DNA of 10,942 nucleotides from an uncultured Pseudomonadota bacterium (GTDB lineage: Bacteria; Pseudomonadota; Alphaproteobacteria; RF32; CAG-239). The notes below the pieces were generated by a model. That model saw only the letters and a list, made by a program, of their open reading frames with translations, had not been told where the DNA came from and made no database searches. The position numbers and the translations under genes are program-made. Of the stretch, positions 7,067 through 10,942 are shown in pieces. Location of the stretch: contig CADBMG010000118.1 of NCBI GenBank assembly GCA_902795745.1, forward strand, positions 1 through 10,942, read 5' to 3'. Numbering within the stretch: the stretch's first letter is position 1; every line of letters starts with the position of its first letter.

Positions 7067-8018
7067 GTGATTTTTCCTTCCGTTCCACATAATCTGCCAT
7101 ATATAGCGGACGCTTTTTCACTTCAATATGAATTTTGCCGATATATTCGCCGATAATACCTAAGCAAATAAGCTGCACCGCACCCAAAAATACCACCGTT
7201 ACCATAATTGTGGCATAGCCCGGAGTCGGATTATGTAAAAAGAAATGCTCCACAAAAACAAATGCTCCGAGTAAAAGTGCAGCTAATGCCGACAATAGTC
7301 CCAAATATGTTGCCAAACGCATCGGCTTGACCGAAAACTGAAGAATACTGTTCAGAGCCAATTGCAAGGATTTTGCAAAATTATATTTGGATTCACCGCT
7401 AAAACGCTCCGGTGCCACAAAATCAATCATCGCAACCCTATCTTTAGGCAAGACCCAACTCAAAAGTCCTCTAAATAAGCGGTCCTGTTCATTAAAACCT
7501 TTAAGAAAGTCTACATATTTACGGTCTAAAAGGCGAAAATCAGGTGCACTTTCCATAATTTTGGTATCGGAAAGCTTGTTTAGGATGAAATAAAAAGTCT
7601 TAGCGCAAAATTTATACAATCCCGAGGTTGCTTTATTGTCCAAACGTTTAGTCAGCACAATTTCGTTGCCCTGTTGCCACATTTCAATCATTTGCGGTAT
7701 GTAAACAGGAGGATGCTGTAAATCGGCATCCATAAAAATTACCGCATCGCCTTTGGCATAATCCATACCGGCGGTCATAGCAATTTCGTGTCCGAAGTTG
7801 CGTTTAAGCTGTACAATTTTGATGCGCTCATCTTTTTTTTGCAAACTCAGGCATTTTTCATAAGTTTTATCACTGCTGCCATCATCAACATAAACAAACT
7901 CAAAATCCACATCCTTTGTGGCTTTTAAATTTTCTTTCAATTGTTTATAAAGTTCGCCGACGTTATCTTGTTCATTATAAGCCGAAATAACAATGCTTAC
8001 CAATTTATTCTTGGGCAT
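7047..8018 (-). CDS. GT2 polyprenyl-phosphate glycosyltransferase (GtrB/ArnC/DPM1-like)
   Basis: The 323-residue enzyme should transfer a sugar from a nucleotide-sugar donor to polyprenyl phosphate at the cytoplasmic face of the inner membrane. The GT-A domain shows VSIVISAYNEQDN near the N-terminus, DDGSSD at residues 45-50, LKRNFGHEIAMTAGMDYA (about 71-88), and the metal-binding DADLQHP at 97-103. Two C-terminal membrane segments (about 238-262 and 272-298) and the ending IGEYIGKIH..VKKRPLY are typical of GtrB/ArnC-type enzymes. A strong GGAGG Shine-Dalgarno precedes the ATG. It overlaps the GT39 gene by 14 bases and the deacetylase gene by 20. The donor sugar cannot be read from the sequence; the adjacent deacetylase favours an N-acetylhexosamine. 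Confidence 0.92.
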   Translation of the reverse strand: MPKNKLVSIVISAYNEQDNVGELYKQLKENLKATKDVDFEFVYVDDGSSDKTYEKCLSLQKKDERIKIVQLKRNFGHEIAMTAGMDYAKGDAVIFMDADLQHPPVYIPQMIEMWQQGNEIVLTKRLDNKATSGLYKFCAKTFYFILNKLSDTKIMESAPDFRLLDRKYVDFLKGFNEQDRLFRGLLSWVLPKDRVAMIDFVAPERFSGESKYNFAKSLQLALNSILQFSVKPMRLATYLGLLSALAALLLGAFVFVEHFFLHNPTPGYATIMVTVVFLGAVQLICLGIIGEYIGKIHIEVKKRPLYMADYVERKEKSRDKKDI

Positions 8019-9462
8019 TTGCAGCCTCCTTCAAGTTATAAAAACCGTAAAACATATTTTTCGTTTTTGTTTTACCTAAATAATTTTTATAAGTCAACGG
8101 TAATATCCTGGCCGGAGAAACTTTTCCCTCATGAGCCTTTTGATATACGGCATATTCTCCGGCATTGCTTGCAACAACCAAAGCTCCTTTTGAGGCAAAA
8201 TCATTTGCATCGAACCACGAATTGGCCTTAGGGTTGAGCCAAATCATCGGCTTAGGTTTATCCTCGCCATAAATTGCCGTCATATTGGTAAACCATTCGT
8301 TGCCGCCAACATATTCCAATGGCTTACCTCCGGTCTCAGCTTTCCATATTCTGGTCATTTGCCGAGCAATTTGCCGACAGTCGGAATGAAAACGCTCACT
8401 CTTGGTTAATATTATTTGAGCGGCATAGGCAATGGCAAAAACAACTGTCCACACTGCCATAGTACGGAAAACTTGCAGTATTTGCTTTTCCCCGATTTGA
8501 ATAGGAAAAAAGTAAAACAGCATGGTGCCAAGCAAAAACAAACATGGAAATCCCCACATACTTTTCAGCGTTGAGCCGGTGATAATACCGATTAAAAACC
8601 AAGTTAACAACGGTAACAAACCGACAATTAGTAAAAATTGCGATTTTTCTTTATCTCCGACAAATTTTTCCTTTTTATTGATTTTGTAAAGCACAAGATA
8701 AGTTAACCACGCTGCAGCAGAAAACAGAATTTGTGCACCGATAAATTTCAGCGGATATGCCAAATGTCGCCATTGGGAAGTAAATTTGCCCTGTTCACTG
8801 CGATGAGATAGATATTCGAACGGAGCAAAATCGTTCTGCCATAGCCACCATAAATGCGGAGCAACAATGGCCAATGCTATAAATCCGGCAATATACAGAC
8901 GATAATTTTTCAGTGTCTTGGGGTGTAACAAAATAAATAATCCGATTGCGACCAACAATAATCCCGATACGTATTTATTAAGCAGATTAACTCCGGCAAA
9001 TATTCCGAACAACAGCCAATCACTCAGCTTGTTTTGGGTATATCCGCGCCAAAAGTAAAAAGCGCACATTGGCCACAAGGCGAGCGAAACAACGTTTACA
9101 TTATATTCCACACTGGAAAAATTGTAGAAAATAATTCCGAATTGCAACAGTGCGGCAAGAACAGCTTTTGTTTGTCCCACAAATTCTTTTGCCAAACGAA
9201 AGATATAGAACACTCCGAGCAATACACATAACTGACTTAGCAAATACATCGCTCCGTCCCATTGAGTGAGCAAATCCCAAAATCCATAAGCCAACCAACC
9301 GGAAAACGGTGGATGTTTCGTCGTACCTAAAAAGCAATATTTACCCCACATTAGAGCTTCTTGTGTGTCCATCGGTAAGCTTTCGCGTAACAGAGGAACA
9401 ATGCTCCACAACAGTAAATTGGCCATAAGAAAATAAATGAATCTTTGCTTGATATTGCTCAT
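8005..9462 (-). CDS. GT39 (ArnT/PMT-like) integral membrane glycosyltransferase
   Basis: From the ATG at 9462 the product has 485 residues. Many hydrophobic segments cover roughly residues 7-410, and a soluble C-terminal part follows (EYVGGNEWFTNMTAIYGED...). The first periplasmic loop holds the family motif region LPMDTQEALMWG (Asp32, Glu35) and LGTTKHPPFSGWL. GT39 enzymes take a sugar from polyprenyl phosphate on the periplasmic side and transfer it to an acceptor such as lipid A. The frame is open 55 codons further upstream (to an ATG at 9627), but I chose Met at 9462 because AGGA lies 8 bases upstream and the family's first membrane helix begins here. It is the first gene of the glycan operon and overlaps the GT2 gene by 14 bases. 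Confidence 0.88.
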   Translation of the reverse strand: MSNIKQRFIYFLMANLLLWSIVPLLRESLPMDTQEALMWGKYCFLGTTKHPPFSGWLAYGFWDLLTQWDGAMYLLSQLCVLLGVFYIFRLAKEFVGQTKAVLAALLQFGIIFYNFSSVEYNVNVVSLALWPMCAFYFWRGYTQNKLSDWLLFGIFAGVNLLNKYVSGLLLVAIGLFILLHPKTLKNYRLYIAGFIALAIVAPHLWWLWQNDFAPFEYLSHRSEQGKFTSQWRHLAYPLKFIGAQILFSAAAWLTYLVLYKINKKEKFVGDKEKSQFLLIVGLLPLLTWFLIGIITGSTLKSMWGFPCLFLLGTMLFYFFPIQIGEKQILQVFRTMAVWTVVFAIAYAAQIILTKSERFHSDCRQIARQMTRIWKAETGGKPLEYVGGNEWFTNMTAIYGEDKPKPMIWLNPKANSWFDANDFASKGALVVASNAGEYAVYQKAHEGKVSPARILPLTYKNYLGKTKTKNMFYGFYNLKEAANAQE

Positions 9463-9548
9463 TTTAATAGTCCTATCTGTTAGTTTTCCCAGATTTTTTA
9501 CCATTTTAATGTAAAAGTCAACATAAAGATGATAAAAAGTCATCGTAA

Positions 9549-9594
9549 GTAACACAAAAACCCAAGTTCGCTTAGCATGACGAGTTTTTGTTAC
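9549..9594. repeat. Inverted repeat in the leader of the glycan operon
   Basis: The left arm GTAAC-AC-AAAAAC (9549-9561) is complementary to the right arm GTTTTTGTTAC (9584-9594), apart from a two-base bulge, leaving a 22-base loop. It lies between the candidate minus-strand promoter and the chosen GT39 start. It could form a leader hairpin or be a protein-binding palindrome; it may also be chance in AT-rich DNA. No T-run follows it on either strand, so it is not a typical intrinsic terminator. Confidence 0.35.
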
Positions 9595-9705
9595 CAATAA
9601 CAAAGTAAGAGCAATAACCCGTACCATTCTTAACTCAATAACCTTTTCTTTACTTTTTATTGCTAAAATTTTCCTCGTAAATACGCTTTTGGAATTGTGA
9701 ATTTT

Positions 9706-9734
9706 TTGTTACACATCGTTTTGTTTTGTATAAT
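9706..9734 (+). promoter_or_regulatory. Candidate sigma-70 promoter for the VirB2-like gene
   Basis: TTGTTA at 9706-9711 is followed after exactly 17 bases by a perfect TATAAT at 9729-9734. This is the best housekeeping-type promoter match I found in the window. It would give a 5' leader of about 90 bases before the ATG at 9832. It overlaps the opposite-strand candidate promoter. Confidence 0.55.
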
Positions 9735-9755
9735 CAATAGGTTATATGGAATCAA
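9727..9755 (-). promoter_or_regulatory. Candidate promoter for the GT39-led glycan operon
   Basis: Read on the minus strand, TTGATT (9755-9750) is followed after 17 bases by TATACA (9732-9727). Each hexamer matches the consensus at four of six positions. Transcripts would carry a leader of about 260 bases before the GT39 ATG at 9462. Its -10 overlaps that of the plus-strand promoter, so the two may exclude each other. Confidence 0.35.
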
Positions 9756-9831
9756 AATAACTGGTGTTGAGGCAAAAAATACGTTATGATAAAAGTGTAA
9801 GAAGAAAATTAGTTTATAAAGGAGATCAGAA

Positions 9832-10188
9832 ATGAGATTTTTAAAGAACAACAAGTGGACATTAGCTGCTTTGCTCGTTTTGTTCTGCATTGTTATGGTA
9901 GAACCGGCTTGTGCGGAAGATGTCTTTACGACAGCGAAGAACAAGTTAGCGTCGGTTTTCAGAAACGCTAAAACTGTTCTGTTCGTTATCGGTGGTTTCG
10001 GCTTGATTGCTCTGGCATTCCAAGCTTTGTTTGGTAAGGTAAAATGGCCGTGGTTTGCAGCACTTGCTTTTGGTTTGGCAGTTGTTGCGGCAGCAGGTTC
10101 TGTTGTGAACTATGCAACAGACGATGGTTCTGTAAATACAACAGGTACAGCTGCTGATGGCTTTGCTGATACTTTGAACGGTTCTTAG
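9832..10188 (+). CDS. VirB2/TrbC-like type IV secretion pilin
   Basis: The 118-residue precursor has a signal peptide with a basic start (MRFLKNNK), a hydrophobic core and an EPACA-ED cleavage site after residue 28, leaving about 90 residues. The mature part has a short helix, a hydrophobic segment (about 47-67, with GGFGLIALAFQALFG), a small basic/aromatic loop KVKWPW, and a second hydrophobic segment (about 74-93). A polar Gly/Thr-rich tail follows. Two helices around a short positively charged loop is the layout of VirB2/TrbC pilins, which build the conjugation or type IV secretion pilus. A strong AAGGAG lies 7 bases before the ATG. No other type IV secretion gene is visible in the window, so the assignment rests on architecture alone; another small two-helix exported protein is possible. 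Confidence 0.78.
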   Translation: MRFLKNNKWTLAALLVLFCIVMVEPACAEDVFTTAKNKLASVFRNAKTVLFVIGGFGLIALAFQALFGKVKWPWFAALAFGLAVVAAAGSVVNYATDDGSVNTTGTAADGFADTLNGS

Positions 10189-10215
10189 TCCGTTTAAGAG
10201 TAAGAGGATATTATA

Positions 10216-10309
10216 CGTCATTGCGAGTGAAAGCAAGCAATCTCGGAAAGAAAAAACGCTTTATATGCTCGGGATTGCCGCGTCGGACAAAGTCCTCCTC
10301 GCAATGACG
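10216..10309. repeat. REP-like dimeric palindrome (CGTCATTGCGAG family)
   Basis: Two half-units face each other. Each starts with CGTCATTGCGAG at its outer end (10216-10227, and 10298-10309 in reverse complement) and ends with GCAATCTC or GCAATCCC at its inner end (10237-10244, 10271-10278 in reverse complement). The spacers differ: 9 bases on the left and 19 on the right. The right spacer contains its own GGAC-AAA-GTCC hairpin (10285-10295). The 12-bp outer and 8-bp inner arms (one G-T pair) could form a long cruciform or RNA hairpin. Elements with this TCATTGCGAG...GCAATC layout are dispersed intergenic repeats in many bacterial genomes (general knowledge). Confidence 0.85.
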
Positions 10310-10329
10310 GAGAATAGCTATAAGACATT

Positions 10330-10533
10330 GTGAATATGTTTTGATGAAGAGAAAACCGAGGAAAATTAATGTTGGAATATTCATATATGTATATCTTATT
10401 CAGTCAGAAAAACAGTCCTCTTTATCTCGGAGTAACATCGGATTTAGTATAAGATATTTATAGATATAAATTTAATCTGACAAAAGGTTTCTTTGCAATG
10501 ACAAACAAATTCTCCTCATCAAAACATATTCAC
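10330..10533. mobile_element. MITE-like unit with 24-bp inverted repeats around a GIY-YIG relic
   Basis: Bases 10330-10353 and 10510-10533 are inverted copies matching at 23 of 24 positions (the one difference is A at 10348 versus the complement of C at 10515). The 156 bases between them hold the Shine-Dalgarno and most of a broken GIY-YIG nuclease gene, whose frame runs on into the right repeat. Similarity stops abruptly outside both arms. I see no clear target-site duplication. It may be a small non-autonomous element, or simply a stem-loop formed by rearrangement. Confidence 0.6.
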
Positions 10534-10551
10534 TGTAAAACGTGGATATAA
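10369..10551 (+). pseudogene. GIY-YIG endonuclease gene remnant (UPF0213-like)
   Basis: From ATG 10369, with GAGG 7 bases upstream, the frame reads MLEYSYMYILFSQKNSPLY and then LGVTSDLV. This matches the start of small GIY-YIG nucleases (YxYIL....LYIGVTxDL). A TAA at 10450-10452 then interrupts it exactly where the family has the Lys of VKRIYEHK. In-frame reading continues D-I-Y-R-Y-K-F-N-L-T-K-G-F, which keeps the family spacing up to LTKGF. After that the homology ends and the frame enters the right inverted repeat, stopping at TAA 10549-10551. The catalytic Arg is replaced by Asp after the stop, and the C-terminal half with the metal-binding Glu is missing, so the gene is dead. Intact relatives are small single-domain proteins of about 80-100 residues. 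Confidence 0.78.
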
Positions 10552-10575
10552 ACGCAATGAAAAAGGAGAAAGAAA

Positions 10576-10942
10576 ATGATGAAATTAAAGACAATAATGG
10601 CAACTGCGGCAACAGCGCTGATGCTGTGTGCCGTAATGGGGGTAAACAATGCGAGGGCACAATCATCTCCGTACGCAGCAGCAGCAAAAAGTGGCTATGT
10701 TCAAACCACTGGATTAGGAAATACTAATTTTTCTGGATCGGCAGCTTCTCTTTCCGTTCCGTCAACTGGATTAACTAAGTTACCAGCGTCTTCCAACACA
10801 AGTTCTAAGTCGTCTACAAGTACGCCGTCTAGTAGCAAAAGCGATTCCGGTACTACTACCACAAAGTCTAAAACCAACTGGACTAATACATTAACGACCG
10901 GTTTACAGAAAGTTTTAGGAGGGGTAAGCATCGGTTCAAACG
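10576..10942 (+). CDS. Secreted Ser/Thr-rich protein of unknown function (3' end outside window)
   Basis: The frame from ATG 10576 is open to the end of the window (122 codons). AAGGAG at 10563-10568 supports this start; the next codon is also ATG. Residues 1-28 form a signal peptide (MMKLKTIMATAATALMLCAV core, ARA cleavage before QSS). The mature part begins with an Ala-rich stretch and a GLGNTNFSGS segment. A low-complexity Ser/Thr/Lys linker follows (about 74-100, e.g. SSKSSTSTPSSSKSDSGTTTT), then NWTNTLTTGLQKVLGGVSIGSN, where a folded domain may begin. I recognise no family. Its position after a VirB2-like pilin suggests a possible type IV secretion accessory or surface protein, but nothing in the visible sequence proves that. 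Confidence 0.75.
   Translation, partial: MMKLKTIMATAATALMLCAVMGVNNARAQSSPYAAAAKSGYVQTTGLGNTNFSGSAASLSVPSTGLTKLPASSNTSSKSSTSTPSSSKSDSGTTTTKSKTNWTNTLTTGLQKVLGGVSIGSN

Larger units (their letters stand above)
10189..10575. other. Gene-free 387-base interval filled with repeats and a nuclease relic
   Basis: No intact gene is visible between the pilin gene and the next secreted-protein gene. The interval holds a dimeric REP-like palindrome (10216-10309) and an inverted-repeat-bounded unit (10330-10533) that carries a broken GIY-YIG gene. The last 25 bases hold the Shine-Dalgarno AAGGAG (10563-10568) for the ATG at 10576. I see no clear promoter or terminator here. Confidence 0.7.

Noticed and set aside
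5777..9462. Classical arn (4-amino-4-deoxyarabinose) operon
   Set aside because: Only ArnC-like and ArnT-like genes occur. There is no ArnA, ArnB or NodB-type ArnD, and the deacetylase is of the YdjC family.
9463..9627. In-frame 55-codon N-terminal extension of the GT39 protein from an ATG at 9627
   Set aside because: That ATG lacks a good ribosome site, whereas the ATG at 9462 has AGGA at correct spacing and begins right at the family's first membrane helix. The extension does not look like a known ArnT-type N-terminus.
9663..9944. 93-codon open frame on the minus strand across the pilin start and promoter region
   Set aside because: It overlaps the signal-peptide part of the pilin gene antisense, has no ribosome site, and shows no family features.
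10216..10309. CRISPR repeats
   Set aside because: There are only two half-units and they are inverted relative to each other, with no regular direct repeats or spacers; the layout is that of a REP-like palindrome.
10450..10452. TAA inside the GIY-YIG frame as possible recoding or readthrough
   Set aside because: TAA ends other genes here (mrp, hflC, degP), and the C-terminal half of the nuclease is missing anyway, so a simple pseudogene is the better explanation.
10472..10687. 71-codon minus-strand frame and a 61-codon plus-strand frame at 10542-10727
   Set aside because: Both conflict with the frame from 10576, which has a strong Shine-Dalgarno and a textbook signal peptide and stays open to the window end.

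Overview
The window looks like a chromosomal segment of an AT-rich alphaproteobacterium. The divergent mrp / hflK-hflC-degP arrangement is typical of that class. The low GC and the diverged, Rickettsia-like Mrp N-terminus suggest an AT-rich, possibly host- or gut-associated lineage; this assignment is inference and no rRNA or other marker is present.

Left part (1-5774): conserved housekeeping genes. The 3' end of a DnaJ/CbpA-type co-chaperone overlaps a DUF1349 gene by one base. Converging on this pair is a tight minus-strand operon, hflK-hflC-degP-holC: a membrane protease-regulator pair, a periplasmic Do-type serine protease/chaperone and, oddly, the chi subunit of DNA polymerase III. Junctions are 2 nt, then two TAATG stop/start overlaps. 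Divergent from hflK, across 105 bases, is mrp (ApbC-type Fe-S carrier ATPase).

Middle part (5777-9462): a four-gene minus-strand envelope-glycan operon, read in the order GT39 (ArnT-like) transferase, GT2 polyprenyl-phosphate glycosyltransferase, YdjC/ChbG-type sugar deacetylase, GtrA-like membrane protein. All four genes overlap or abut. The set parallels the FlmF2-NaxD-FlmK pathway that puts an amino sugar on lipid A in Francisella. The working hypothesis is: make polyprenyl-P-N-acetylhexosamine, deacetylate it, flip it, and transfer the amino sugar to an envelope acceptor, perhaps lipid A.

Right part (9463-10942): an accessory-looking region. A control region with two overlapping, oppositely directed promoter candidates separates the glycan operon from a VirB2/TrbC-like pilin gene. 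After the pilin come 387 bases without an intact gene. They hold a dimeric REP-like palindrome and a roughly 204-bp unit bounded by 24-bp inverted repeats that encloses a dead GIY-YIG nuclease gene. The window ends inside a gene for a secreted, Ser/Thr-rich protein with no recognised family. The pilin suggests that a type IV secretion locus may continue to the right.

I saw no tRNA, rRNA, CRISPR array, complete insertion sequence or convincing intrinsic terminator.
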